From NCBI RefSeq assembly GCF_016808095.1, contig NC_068974.1:34069090-34133089 (forward strand): DNA of 64,000 bases, in the 5' to 3' direction. This stretch comes from Vigna angularis. Lineage: Eukaryota > Streptophyta > Magnoliopsida > Fabales > Fabaceae. Below are positions 39,799 to 52,158 of this stretch, in pieces. Positions within the stretch are counted from its first letter, which is position 1, and each line of letters opens with the position of its first letter. The position numbers and the translations under genes were made by a program. The notes under the pieces are model-generated. The model did no database searches. It saw only the letters and a program-made list of their open reading frames with translations, and was not told the DNA's origin.

Positions 39799-41300
39799 AA
39801 GTAATTAATTCATAATTTATGGGATCAGAGTCTAAAAGATATTTTCGGGAACATATATTTTAGACAAAATTTGATCGATATTCTCATACCCGTTCGTATA
39901 GTTCAAACTGGATTTTCCTCCAAGTTTTGTCCCTCATCAGAACATTGCCTCTCGAGTTTATGCCTTTCACTTTTGTTACAATTCTTCCTTTTGATTTGAC
40001 GACATTACTTTACACCGACTAAAATGGGGTTGAATTTTAGTAACTTTAGTTTTTATTGAGTATTGTGTAAGTACGTTTGATACTTTTATTCAGATTTCAG
40101 TTGATTTAAAAAGATACAACAAATTGTTTTGTTTTTTCAACGCACTAAATTAATTATGGTCGTAAGTAGCTATTGACTCATTAATTTCTTAAAATAATTT
40201 TACAAACACATTTTCAAAATTTTACAGCACATCACAACCTTTTGGAAGTTGTAAGCATTAATGGTTTTGAATTTATTGAACATGGTAATTGTCAACCGCC
40301 TCTGCATGGTCCCCACGTTCACTACCAATAATGAATTATGAGGAAAGAAAGAAGAAATGTGAACGTTATAATATACAAAATGGCTCCTGAGATTTACCTC
40401 TATCCGAGGGCGATGAAAAGGGGAGTTAAATCTGCCTAAATTGATAAATCAAATATTTACTAATTTCTACACAGTCGTTTAAACAAGTAATTGTCATGAA
40501 AAAAAAATTATTTTTCTATTTATCACGTATGAACTATTAAGCTGGCATATCCATTATTAAACACCAAAATGCGTATAATATTCGTATTACAATTGGTGAA
40601 ATGTCTAATTTGAAAAATATTTTGTCTTTAACATGATTTTTATATAATTTCAACACAATATTAATAACTATAAATACAATAATTTTTTAAAAAAACTGAA
40701 ACTTGTAAATTTATTGTATAATTTTTATTATGATTATAGAAATAATAAACAAATTTTATATGATTACTATATTTTGTTTTCGGATGTTAGATAAATAAAT
40801 TAGATTTATTTTTTTAACTGATAATATATTTAAATTATTATATTAGACTATTTTTTTTTATAAATGATTTTGAGGATATAAATACTTTAATTTATATATG
40901 GATTTTTGTGTCTCCGTGTCCTAGAAGAATATATATGTTGAAGTACTTGTGTCTCTGTAAATATTCGTGCTACACAGCGTATGAAAAATGTACGTGAACA
41001 TATTTTTCAACTTTGGATTTGTATAATCTAATTAAAAGTAGGTGTATTTTATTATTGTTTGCACTGAAAATGCAGTATCAATGTATAACTAACAACTCAA
41101 TCAACTAAATATACACGAGAACTAACTTATTTTATCTCAAATTTAAATATTGTCCTGAATATGATATATCTTCTTATATGTAATAAATATTTATTATAAT
41201 ACACAAACTAAAATACTAATTTATCCTACCAATATAAAATTGAAGGTTAAGGTAACTATTTCTAAAGGAAAAAGTAGAATAAAATATAGAAAAGAGATAT
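39799..41300. other. TPST 3'UTR and intergenic region
   Basis: The first 250 bp or so are the likely TPST 3'UTR. The rest is AT-rich and carries no frame with coding character. Confidence 0.5.
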
Positions 41301-41321
41301 ATATATATATATATATATATG
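41297..41321. repeat. (AT)n microsatellite
   Basis: About 12 AT units in the presumptive promoter of the GATA gene. Confidence 0.9.
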
Positions 41322-41383
41322 TGAAATAATTGAAAAAAAAAAGAGAGAAAGAAAGAGATAAGGGCTTCCGGTAGCGCCACCGC

Positions 41384-41669
41384 CGTATAAAAAAAAAAGA
41401 AAAAGAAAACAGAGATTCCAAGGAATCTACTCAATCTGTTGTGTTCAGTTTCGGTTGAGTAGTGCCAATTTCACCTGTCCTCTCTCTGTCACGGTGAGTC
41501 TCTTCTCTTTTTCCATTCTCAATTACCTTTTCCCGCTCACTCTCTCTCTGTACCTCTTCATTTTCTGCTCCATTATTCATTTCCATCTTTTTTTCACAAT
41601 AATCTTACCTGTCTACAATGTTCGACCACCTCATTGTTTACAAGGCAATCTACGTGACCGTCTCCTTAG
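41384..41669 (+). promoter_or_regulatory. GATA gene core promoter and possible leader intron
   Basis: CCGTATAAAA near 41383 is a TATA-like element. A strong donor (ACG|GTGAGT at 41494) and an acceptor-like CTCCTTAG ending 41669 would define a leader intron of about 176 bp upstream of the ATG at 41764. Both are consensus matches without transcript support. Confidence 0.3.
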
Positions 41670-41763
41670 CTGCTTCTCATTATGTTTCTTTCACGTATCC
41701 TGGGTTTAATAGTCGAAATATAATAATAACAGTAATCATATTTTTTTAATTTTTCCACCAATA

Positions 41764-44700
41764 ATGGATGGTTTGTTTTCTAATGTTTGTTTTGGAGGTC
41801 TTGCAAGCATGAAGGACTGGTTGTTTTTCGACAAGAATTTTAATGGTTTGTCGGACAACCTACTCGATGATGTCATGGACATCGAGTTTTTCGATTTCCC
41901 CTTTGAAGACGTGGAAACTGATGATGGTGCGGAGCAAGATTGGAATGCTCAGTTCAAATTCCTTGAAGAGCCTTCACTGGGAATTTTTCCTGGACAATCG
42001 TCTCAACTCTGTGCTCATACTCAAAATGAGAATGTGAAAGTCGAAACGAGTTTCTATGCTTCTGTGAGTTTCTTTCTTCAGTTTACGCTCCATTAATTTA
42101 TGCCTCTGTTGCAAGTGGAACAACAATGGATTTAGGATAATAGATTTCGATTCTAATTTCAAATTTGAATTTAGGCTCACCAAACCAGTGGTTGTATCAC
42201 TTCTCAATGTTAAATTAAAAATTTCGAAAAACCTCCAAAATGGTTGTAAGTAAGGGGAGTGAAGAGTGGCTACAATTAAGATGACTTTCTAACACTTTTA
42301 GAAGGAAAATTTGTGGTAAAATCATATATTGAAGATTTTGGTTTCCATTTATTGAAAGTGTAAAATAATTCTCAAGAACTTAAAAGATCCCTCTCACTCT
42401 CACTCTCATTCTATGCATACGAAAGTTTAATATAAAATACATGATATCATTCTATGCATATGAAAGTTTAATATAAAATACATGATAAATAGAGTAATCC
42501 TAATCCTAAACACAGTATGATGATAAATACGATAAATGATAAATATTCTAACACCACTTATTTACATGATAAACAGGTTAACCCAAATGCTACCCGCATT
42601 TGAGACTTGTGTGTATGGGTTTCCTGGTTAAATACCCAATTAGTATGCTCCGTTTTTATTTCTTAATGCTTTGTTTGGGATCAAAATTACTTGTATGTCT
42701 TTCTTTTGTATCCTAAAAGTTAATAGTAAATAGTAGGCAATTCCATGGAAGTGAGACCTTTTTTGTGACATATTTGACATGGAATGAGGAAAATATATGG
42801 TATCAAAATAGTTTGTTTTGGTGACTGACTCAGACGAGTACAATGGTCCCTGTATCAAAAGTCTTCCTGGGAAGGGTTCCAGGTAAGTGTGTACCGTTAA
42901 GATGAACGACGATACGAAGGGGACTTGTGGTTGGGAATGCTTCCGCAGGAGGGGGAGTGTGTTGGGAATCAAGTGTGAGTCCAAGTCTCACATTGGATAT
43001 AAATGAGAAAATAGAGCACTATATAAAGGTGAAAAACTCATTAACCCATTGCCTTAAGGTTTTGGGCAGAGAATGGTGTCAATTTCTTATGTGGTTGGAC
43101 TCAGATATGGTGTTGTATCTCCTCAGTGAACCTCCTCCTAGATAGACAATGAAAAGATTTGTAATTACAATTATGTTGTCGTATCCAGTGTCCAAGCCAT
43201 AGTTATTAGAATTGTTAGAATCTTGTAGGATCCTATTGATATACTAATTGATGATATTAGGATTAATTTGGTTGATTCTATATTTATGTTATTAACCTAA
43301 AATATGGTAATTGAATATTGTAATTATATTCTCTCGCCTATAAATTGAAATTGAATAGCTCATAGGTGTAAACTTTTTTAGAAATGGTTTTTGTTGTTCA
43401 ATTTGTGTTTTTCCTTCTTTTTTTTTCTGTTTCACGTAATTCATGTCGGAAACCCTGCTTATGTTGCCAAAACTATTCATGTGGAAAGTATGTTTCATAC
43501 TGGAATTTTTGGCTATCCTCTAACTTGAAAAGGATTAATTTGAACAAAAGAAATGATATGAAGTAGTACATCAATCTCTATATATAAATAACTCTAACCA
43601 TGAAGTGAAGAGATCTTTAGAATCTTCTAACAGCTTCTAACAATTCACTTAATATCCTAATGTAGCTTATTAACCATATTTTCTTCCAAGTCAACACTTC
43701 CTCTCTAGTTGGTAAATGGATATCTATCATTCCCAGCTTGCATGTGAAATCATGAAATGTTTTGTGGAAAGATCTTTTGTAAATAGATTTGCTAAGTGAA
43801 GTCCATATGGCACATAAGAAGTAGGGACAAGGCATTATCGAGTTTTTCTTTAATAAAATGTCTATTTATCTCTAGCTCTTGGTCCTATTATGTTAAACAA
43901 AATGGTGAGCAATGCTAATAACTGATTTATTATCACAATAAAGAGTCATAGACTCTTCACATGTCACTTTAAGATCATTAAAAATAATCCTCAACCATAA
44001 TAATTCACACACCCCGTGTGTGATAGCTCGGAATTCAGCCTCTGCACTAGACCTTACAACAACATTTTTATTTCTTACTTCTCTAAGTCACAAATTTTCA
44101 CCTAAGAAGATGCAATATCCTGAGATCGATTTCCTATCTATGATAGACCTCACATAATTTGCATAAGTGTATACCTCCAATAATCCCTTTTCTGGACTTG
44201 TCTTCAAATATTGAAAGATTATGTACATAGCCTGTAGATGTCTCTCCATTGCACACTTTATTTCCTTCAGTAGACCTAAAACCTGAAGGAATTCTCATGT
44301 ATACTTTTTCCTCTATATTGTAAGAAATTAAGTGTGACCATTGCCACAAACCTAGTCACACCATTAATTGTTGTTATTCTCTTCGTCCTTTACCATCTTA
44401 GGTCTTTGGCTTTGCATGTTTATTTGTGCTCCTAGTTTTGGCTTTTACAAAATCTCTCCTCGGTCTCACAAGTGTCTTTTCCTCGGATGCCCACAATCTC
44501 AAACAGGTATAAATGTTATTTCCCTTCAATTTGTAGGCATTTGATTTCTAATGTCGTCCCCTTTGACATAGTTTCATTTTTGGGTCTGCACCATCTGTAT
44601 CCTAGACTTCTCCTTCCACGCCTGCCTCTATTCCACTCCACTTTTGTTCTCTAGAGGAGTCTTCATCCCCTCCCATCTTCTCCACCATTGTAGCTGTATC

Positions 44701-47467
44701 AATATTATCCTCATGTACTACTGCCACCTAGCTCCAACTCCACAAACCCAGCTTTTGCGCTGACTCCTTCACATCTTCCTCCAATCCCACCTCCTGAATT
44801 CAAAATTCCCATTGCTCTTCAAAATGATATACGTTTTACTTGTAATGCTTCTCCTCTGCCAAAACATCTCCTGTGAGACTAATTTTGTCCATTGTTACCA
44901 TTTGACATTAGCCTCTCTACTAGTTGAACATAATGAATGTCATTCTACATTGTTATCTGCTTGAGGAAGTCTATATGGATCAATCATCTTGCTTTGTTGC
45001 TCGGTGGCACTCTTCTGATGATATATATTGATTGCAACATTCTTTATATGTGCTCAATGTAACAGTTTCTTTTATAGTATAATGTTTAAAAGACAGCCAA
45101 AGAATATGCTGGAATTGAAACAGATTATATTCAGAAAGAACAACTGAAAATCTCAACAACAATTATCCAAAGAGAAGAACAGAAACTTCTAATAGGCAGA
45201 ACGTTCATCATGGCCACGGCATTGCAGAACCTGATCAGAATAATGATGAAAGAGATCAGACAGTCTGAGATTGAATAGAGAGCATCAGAGAGAAATTAGA
45301 GAATCATACCACATACACATCTCTCACTGCCCAAAGTCCTTCCATAAAACATTCTTTGTTTGTTGCCTCATGCTTTTCCTAATGCCCTCAGCTTGAAGAT
45401 CCCTTGCCACGTGGCTTTTTTTCCTAACAACCTTTCCCTCCTTGTCTCTCTCTTCAACATTTCTTGTGCACGTTACACTCAAGGAATCCTCCAGAGCATA
45501 GTTCTGCAGATTTAGTATTGTGATTCAACAGTTTGGTGTGACTCAGAGAAAAGCCTAACCACTCTGTTTTCTATTGTCACTCAATTGCTAATTGCACATA
45601 TCTGGTTCTTTATGTTGATAATATTGTCAACATAGGTAGTGATCATATTGGTATCGCTCGAGTGAAGGAGCATCCTTTCAAGCCTTTCCAAACAAAAGAT
45701 CTTAGCAAACTAAAATATTTATTGGAGATAGATATGTTGCATAGTTCTAAAGTGGGATTATCATATCTTAATGGAAGTGTGCAGTGGATATTCTAGAAAA
45801 AAAATGAATCTAAAATTCCAAAACAATCGACACCTTATTGGATCCAAGTGTCAAACTCCTCAAATTTTTGGAGGAGCTCTTGGAAAGGGTCAGGGTCCTT
45901 TGTACGAAACAAAGGACACACTTGAGTTGTGAGGGCAAGTTGGGAAGGCTCCTCCATTAATAAAAGGTCCACCGATCTTCTCTTAAAAATGAAAAAATAA
46001 AAATGTTGTATTTTGGTCTAGTACGAAAACAAAGTATGTAGTTTTATAGCCAAGAAGAAGCTTAGATGGCTCAAATAGTTGCCTAACTAAAGTTTGGGAA
46101 AGTTACACAGTACTTATTTGTGATAATGGTGTTGCCATGTATATATAGCGAGTGAGTTTGTTCCATCCTCCTTAGGTTTCTCCTCCAATACAGGGACAAG
46201 AAGACTAAAGCTAATCATGTGGTGATTCTCTGAATTCCCTTGAAGTGTCCTGCTTATGCTTTTTGTCTTCCTTTTTTTCTTTTTTGTATATTTCGAACTT
46301 GAATAATAGGAGAGGGGACTTTTTTGGAGTTAAAGGTATGCTTAAAGTGTTTATTGGTTTGTTGTTGTCCAAAATCCTGAACTTATCTTGTATGCATACT
46401 TTGCAGCTATTAGTTGTGAAGAATGATAGTTACACCATGAAAAATTGAAAATCTGTCTCAAAATTATCTTGTTACTCGTGCCTCTTAACTTTATGGGTAT
46501 TGCCCTCAAAAAGTGACAGAAGTTCTACGCAATGCTTGTAAGTTGGAGTCTTTTTGTTAATTTGAATTATGAGTATATGGCATTATAGTATTGACAGGTT
46601 CTTTTCTGTTCCATTATAGTATTGACTTTGTGCTATGGCATCTGATAATTTAGTAGCACACATGTTTATGAGCTGTGGCACACATGTAAATGCTGGAAGA
46701 TATTACCTCATGCTCTTATCTCATTACTCAAAACATGAACTAATGCTGAATTTTTATCCTGTTTTTGTGTACAAACACATATTAACTGTCTATGAATCTG
46801 ATTGGTTTTATCCTTTTGGTGGATTCGATTGTTTTTTCTCAAAAAACAGACAGCGAAGACGGCAGGTCCTAAATATAGCAAAAATGTTCCTATCCAGAAA
46901 GTCTCTTTCACTGCAAAAGATTTGCACCAATTCCAAACTAACAGCCCAGTTTCTGTTTTTGAAAACAGTAGTAGTAGTTCTTCGGTTGAGAACTCTAACT
47001 TGGAGTTACCTGCTATCCCAACAAAGCGTCCCCGAAGCAAACGCAGGCCTCTCTCAAACATCACCCTACTATACTCCATTCCTTTCATCTTTACTTCACC
47101 AGTTTTTCAAAAATCAGAATTTGAAGCACAACCATTTGGGAAATTTTCAAGCGTGATAAAAAAGCAGAGGAAAAAGAACATTCCCATGGTAGGTAACAAA
47201 ATTGAGATGAAGAAATCCTCATCAGAGGAATCAGTTGGTATCAGAAAATGCATGCACTGTGAGGTGACAAAGACACCACAATGGAGAGAGGGACCAATGG
47301 GTCCAAAGACCCTATGCAACGCTTGTGGAGTTCGGTACCGCTCTGGCAGGCTCTTTGCTGAATACCGTCCTGCAGCTAGCCCCACTTTTGTAGCATCATT
47401 GCACTCTAACTCTCACAAGAAGGTCTTAGAAATTAGAAACAGAGACACCCATGTGACAGTTAAATGA
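41764..47467 (+). CDS. Class A (subfamily I) GATA zinc-finger transcription factor
   Basis: A nuclear DNA-binding regulator recognising GATA-core sites. Two exons, 41764-42063 and 46850-47467, join in phase 0 to 305 aa. Exon 1 encodes an acidic N-terminus with LLDDVMDIEFFDFPFEDVE, typical of class A activators. Exon 2 has a Ser-rich patch (QTNSPVSVFENSSSSSS) and a basic stretch KRPRSKRRP (159-167, likely nuclear signal). The single type IV zinc finger is CMHC-x18-CNAC, with Cys 234, 237, 256 and 259 all present, followed by the subfamily signature RLFAEYRPAASPTF. After the finger only about 25 residues follow, a short tail. The intron is 4786 bp and carries several retroelement fragments. The acceptor has an alternative AG four bases on (ACAG|ACAG), which would shift the frame, so the first is used. 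Which GATA orthologue it is remains open. Confidence 0.93.
42407..42485 (+). repeat. 41-bp tandem duplication in the GATA intron
   Basis: Two copies start at 42407 and 42448, each with CATTCTATGCATA and GAAAGTTTAATATAAAATAC, differing at one base in the shared part. Confidence 0.85.
42815..43145 (+). repeat. LTR-like interspersed repeat, copy 2
   Basis: Same family and orientation as 16935-17330. This copy is better preserved: TGTTGGGAATCAAGTGTG, CAAGTCTCACATTGGATA, AGAGCACTATATAAAGGTG and GGTTGGACTCAGATATGG are all clear. The promoter-like TATATAAAG inside fits an LTR. It has no coding part and lies in the GATA intron. Confidence 0.6.
43600..44290 (-). pseudogene. Ty1/copia RNase H and C-terminal pol remnant, minus strand
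   Basis: Read on the minus strand from right to left, the fragment shows an RKSISGYCIFLG segment (about 44120), SSAEAEFRAI.HGVCELLWL (about 44030), a YCDNKSVISIAHH segment (about 43930), an EINRHFIKEKLD segment (about 43860) and KLGMIDIHLPT (about 43730). This is the normal order of the copia RNase H to the polyprotein end, broken by stops. Just after it, TGTTGACTTGG at about 43696 (minus strand) could be the start of the 3' LTR. It lies in the GATA intron, antisense to the gene. Confidence 0.85.
44440..44710 (+). pseudogene. Ty1/copia integrase-end fragment, plus strand
   Basis: A segment SPRSHKCLFLGC followed by SQTGI and an FLMSS stretch is the copia integrase C-terminal pattern (HKCVFLGY...KGYRC...F.V...V.F). 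It is interrupted by stops. It lies in the orientation opposite to the neighbouring RNase H fragment, so the two do not form one intact element. Confidence 0.6.
45520..45890 (+). pseudogene. Ty1/copia reverse transcriptase fragment, plus strand
   Basis: Recognisable blocks are a VFYCHS-like segment, YLVLYVDNIVNIGSD (the YVDD box with the second Asp changed to Asn), HPFKPFQTKDLSKLKYLLEI and an AVDILEKK-like end. It is the C-terminal part of a copia RT and probably belongs with the integrase-end fragment about 1 kb to the left. The active-site change and stops make it non-functional. Confidence 0.75.
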
Positions 47468-48514
47468 ACCTTGTTGGACATTCTCTCTTAGGATAGTATT
47501 GTGTTAGGACATCCTTTGTTATTGTTCTCCTCTTTTTATGGTTTCATCTTAATCTTACATTGCTATTAGCAAATTAGCATAATTTGTTTCATCTAAATTG
47601 ATTGGAAGTGGCTTCACTGCATCTTAGCCTTCAAGGAGACAGTGTTGAAAATTCTGAGAGAATTAAATAAAAGGCCTAACTTTGTTTTGGTGTTGTTATT
47701 CAATAGGAATTGTAGTTTCACTGCCATTTGTAATATATTTTGGTTTAGATGATGAAAACAATTGAGCAGATACAAATTATTTGCTGTTTCTTTATAGTGT
47801 AGAGGATAATTAATTTTGAAATTGGTGTTAGTTATCCTTTGCGTTATTTTCTCTTATTTTTACTCATCCTTTTATTTCTCTCCATTTTTCTTCTTTATTC
47901 ATTCTTGACTATGTATTTTTCTAATTATTACTTTTTTTTATCTACTGTCTTTCGTTATTTTTATTTTTCTTAATTACGCTTTTAATCCTTAAAATTTCTA
48001 ACAATTCTGGTTTTTTATTCCAAAAACTTGAAAAGACATTTTTTTTATTTTCTCATAACTGGAAAATAAAAATGTAATTTTAGTTTTAAAATACTAAATA
48101 AAGGACTAAAATGAATATTCCGTAATTTGAGGAACTAAAAAAAGTTTACCCTAATTATCAGAAATAAAAATATAATCAAACTCTTATTTTCATGTTACTG
48201 AAGGATTCTTTAAAAGAAACAAATCAGTTGACTTACAAACACCAAAGTCTCAAATATTTTAGCTTTGAATATGTAAGAATAATTTTTGAAAAGAAAATAT
48301 GAATTACAGATAAATTTATTACTTCTAACTAATTTAAATCATTTACGTATAAGGTGAGAATTAGTTGAAAATGTTTTATTTTGTAAATAGAAACTGTTGC
48401 ACTAATATTTATAGTCCAAGGAAGCTTTAATTATTATGGATATGCTTTAGGCTATTGCTTCCTACATTACACAAATAATAACTACACTCCCGCTTTAATA
48501 TAACCTTCCAACAA
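47468..48514. other. GATA 3'UTR and intergenic region
   Basis: The 3'UTR probably ends within the first 300 bp. The rest is AT-rich with no gene seen. Confidence 0.5.
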
Positions 48515-48810
48515 AATTGTTTCTGAAAAGGTTTTTTTCAGAATGTGTTTTATATGTTTTTGAAAAATTCTTTCTGAAAAATATTTTATGTAAGGATGAT
48601 TCGGAAAATTCATTCCGCAAAGTATTATATATATCCTGAAAATTTTGTTTAAAAATTCTATTTCAGAAAACTTTTCTCAGAATATATTTCATGCGTTTCA
48701 AAAATCTGATTTCAAAAATTTTGCACCAAAAATTTTATTTCAGAAATTTTCTTTTAATGTTTTTTTCAAAAGTTCCAAAAAACTTTTTCAGAAAATTTCC
48801 AAAAGACACA
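48515..48810. repeat. Degenerate TTTCAGAAA-type tandem array
   Basis: Some fifteen variants of TTTCAGAAAA/TTTCTGAAAA/TTCGGAAAA recur every 15-30 bp over about 300 bp, separated by T-rich or A-rich spacers. The unit is nearly palindromic, so both strands read alike. The array looks like a short, old satellite. It does not overlap a gene. Confidence 0.6.
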
Positions 48811-49159
48811 CTTTTATGTAATAAAATAGTCATTTTAAAAATTTGTGGGATGCAGAAAATAAAAGCATTTGAATTTGGATTTATTTAAATGTTTGAAATG
48901 TGTAGGTTTTCGTTTTATGGGTTGATTGTGCATCATGTTCCATATTTGGGAAATAACAGTGAATTGCAATGTACCCATATACTCTGAATTAATGAGATGC
49001 TTCTGTTGTGTTGCCCTAGCTGCCACTCTAAAACACTACAAATGCATGTCCTAACCTACCAATATATACCATTCATAATCTTCTCCATCTCCATCTCTAC
49101 CACTTTCTATTTCCAGACACTAACATTTTCCCAATTCTTTCTCACCCTACTCTATTCAT

Positions 49160-49390
49160 CCCTATAAAAACCAAACTACATAAACATTTTTTCCCACTAA
49201 ATTCAATTTTGTTCAACTTCCATCTTTTCTTACTCCAATTTCATCATCATCGTATGAATCATTAATGTCCCTTCTGCTAGCTTTTGCTCTACAAAATTAT
49301 TCCTTTTCCTTTTCTTTCTATGGTGACCAAGTACAAATCACAAAAATTAGAGTTAAATCTGTAATAACTTCTCTTATGCTGCTCAGTTAG
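49160..49390 (+). other. Promoter-like segment with a 41-codon frame
   Basis: CCTATAAAAACC (TATA-like, about 49161) precedes a pyrimidine-rich leader and an ATG at 49265 that opens a 41-residue frame ending at 49390. The start is hydrophobic (MSLLLAFALQ) but no family is recognised. A nearer upstream ATG gives a three-residue frame. It could be a short transcript, or chance in a TC-rich tract. Confidence 0.15.
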
Positions 49391-50268
49391 GTTTTCCATA
49401 AATGGTATGTAAAATTTCAAGGGCTTAAATTCTTACCATATAAGTAAGCTGAGTGTCACTTTGTATATCTTTCTTTTGGCAAGATAAAAATTCTCATCCG
49501 ATAATTTTTTAGGTAAAAGATTCAAGATTGGTTAATAGTAAGTATTAGTATGTTGTGTGAGCACTGACTTAGTTTTTTATTTCATTTGGAAGCAAAAATG
49601 AAAATCATCAAATTTAGGATGTTAAGTAGAAAATATAACAGGGATGAAAAAAAAACATGGATTCTTGTTTTATTTGAATTGAGTGTGTAGGGTCCAATAA
49701 TAAATGTGTTATTGGGACTAATATAGTATATGAATTATGATGTAAAATTTTGTTTTTGGTTAGAACGATCTCTCATGACAAAAACATATTTGCAAGGTAA
49801 TGTGAAAGATAGTTTCTATATTACTATAACAATCCAATTATTTTTTATTTAATATTAGTGAACCCATACGTTTACACACACATATGTATTTATTTATTTT
49901 ATTAGAATGATAAAAATGTAACTTTGGTTATAACTATTAAAGAAATAGATGAAAAAATGTTTTTTTATAATTTTATTATAGGTGGTTAATTAAATTTAAA
50001 AAATAATTATAAAATTTAAAGAATAAAATAATAAAATAATTTATATTAATAAAAATGAAATTAATAAACTAAAAATTAATTATTAACGATCACAAAATTA
50101 AATTTCTTTATTAATACGTATAAATATTTACTTTGACTCTGTGTTTTTGATTTTGTTAAGTTTTCACATTAGGAATCACAAATCTCAATAGAAAATTAAA
50201 TTTTATTTTGTTTGTATAATGTCTTTCATTTTTCTCTTGTTTTTCTACATAAAAGAAATTAGAATCCA

Positions 50269-50471
50269 CTACATATTAGTCAAAAATTAGTTTTTAACTA
50301 ATTTATATTTGCTATGATACTTGATTATCTTTATTTGTTATTTATTATGTTTCTTTATTTGTTTGTTACTTTCTTTCGTGTATATATGTAACCCTGTGTA
50401 TAGTTATGCACGGTGATTCAATAAATAAGATTAATCTTTTATCTTTTTCAGTTTATATTGTTAATTTGTTA
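50269..50471 (+). repeat. 5' LTR of the copia element
   Basis: It matches 54847-55055. Shared landmarks are TACTTGATTATCTTTATTTG, GGTGATTCAATAAATAAG (with an AATAAA signal) and CAGTTT..ATTGTTAATTTG at the end. The exact first base is uncertain by a few bases because the TG start has decayed. Confidence 0.85.
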
Positions 50472-50483
50472 TGGTATCAGAGC
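50472..50483 (+). promoter_or_regulatory. Primer-binding site of the copia element
   Basis: TGGTATCAGAGC directly follows the LTR. It is complementary to the 3' end of initiator tRNA-Met, the usual copia primer. Confidence 0.9.
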
Positions 50484-50676
50484 GCTCTCTAGCTCTCTTA
50501 GAGAGAGCTCTATTGTGCACACCAATGGCTAATGAAGCCACCTACCCCTATACTCTGTAGGATGCACAAAATTCATCGCATCCCTTATATATACACCCAA
50601 ATGAGAGTCTCTCTATTGTCCTTGTCTCACCACTGCTCACAGATGGAAATTATCACAGTTGATCTCGTGCAATAAA

Positions 50677-51460
50677 AATGAGCTTGTTAACAAAGAACAA
50701 GCTAGGATTCATTAACAACACGATTGCAGAACTATCGAAGAATCGTGCAATTTTTTCTTTGTGGGAACGAGGTAACATGCTTGTTCTTATCTGGCTAATA
50801 AAGTCAATGAACGTGGAGATTTCCCATTCTTTGGCATGAGAAGACTTCAGATGTGTGGAGGGAGCTCCACGAGCATTTTTCACATGCTGATCTATTCAGA
50901 ATTTTAGAAATTTAAGAGGAAATCTTCAGCTAAAGACAAGGTGATAACTTTGTATCAAAATTTTACACTACATTGAAAACTCTATGGGATGAATTAAATG
51001 TTTTGAATCCCCTTCCTGTTTGCACATGCAACCCTAAATGTTCATGTGGTGTAATCTATAAAATTAAAGAAGAAAGAAATAAGAATCAAGTGGTTAGATT
51101 TTTGCAAGGGTTGAATGATCAATATTTAGGTATTAGATCACAACTTATGTTCCTGGATAATCTTCCCAATGTGAATCAAGTTTTTGCACTAATTTTCACA
51201 ACAAGAATGACAATTTACCACTCATAGTGTTACTATGTCAAAGGCTCTTATTGCGGCTAGCAATGAAGCTTCAAACTCCAAGAAAAATCAAGGACATGAA
51301 AATGTTTGGAATAGCATATACACTTCCAAGAAGTGTTCGTGGTGTGCAAAAATAGGTCACACAATTGACGTTTGTTATAGGAAACATGGTTTCCCTACTG
51401 ATTTTAAGTTTAGAAATTCCAAAACCCCTCCTCCAAGTTCTGCAAATATGGTGGTAATTG
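50677..51460 (+). pseudogene. copia gag (broken)
   Basis: The N-terminal part (about 50677-50840) resembles the gag start of the TNT1/RE1 type (LLTKNKLGFINNTI, then NMLVLIWLIKS). It is broken by stops near 50840 and 50905. The fragment LKTLWDELNVLNPLP at about 50980 continues it. The zinc knuckle CSWCAKIGHTIDVC at about 51333-51374 fits C-x2-C-x4-H-x4-C, followed by YRKHGFP. A stop at about 51227 lies between the two later open frames. Confidence 0.85.
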
Positions 51461-51639
51461 AAGAAAATGAGATCAACTATCCAGAAGAATCATCGGTAAA
51501 AAACACGCAAGGAAGTGCACAATTTGATTTTACTACAAGCCAATATCATAATCTATTGGCTTTACTACCACAACAAGATCAAAGAGACTCAACCCTGCTC
51601 ACTGCTCATGTGAATGCTTGTATTAATTCAACTCCAATA

Positions 51640-51936
51640 AGCAATGGTAATCTACTAATCTCTAGTTGGATCCTAGACATTAGTGTCATGGATCACATCT
51701 CAAATTCCCTTGGTTACTTTACTACATATAGGCACATACTACCTCTCAAAGTGTCCCTAACTAATGGTACCTTAGTTTTAGCCACCATCTCTAGCACAAT
51801 TCACCTTTCATCCAATTTTGTTTTAACTGATGTATTATTTCTCCTAAGCTTCAAATTCAATCTGATATCAGTTACAAAATTAATCCAAACCCTTCATTAT
51901 GAGCTGACTTTCTCTAATGACATTTGTTTAATATAA
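51640..51936 (+). pseudogene. copia protease (broken catalytic motif)
   Basis: The frame 51235-51936 continues from the zinc knuckle into a segment SSWILDISVMDHISNS where the family has WILDSGATDHI. The DSG catalytic triplet is changed to DIS. Downstream are the typical LTNGT and FNLISVTKL blocks. Confidence 0.8.
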
Positions 51937-52158
51937 GATTCCAATATTTGCAAGATGATTGGCACAACTAAAGCAGAAAGAGGTCTCTACATTTTCACCT
52001 AAACAGCCGACTCTTCTCAACCCTCTATTATTTGCAACACCATTTCAGAAAATTTTTCTTGTAGTTTTTCTTCTTGTCTGCTCAATTTATGGCACTATAG
52101 ATAGGGTCATCCGTCTTTTGATAGAGGTCAATCAATTAATAAAATATTTCCTTTCATT

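Noticed and set aside
46708..47385. Minus-strand frames of 126 and 92 codons
   Set aside because: They are the antisense of GATA exon 2, whose zinc finger is clear on the + strand.
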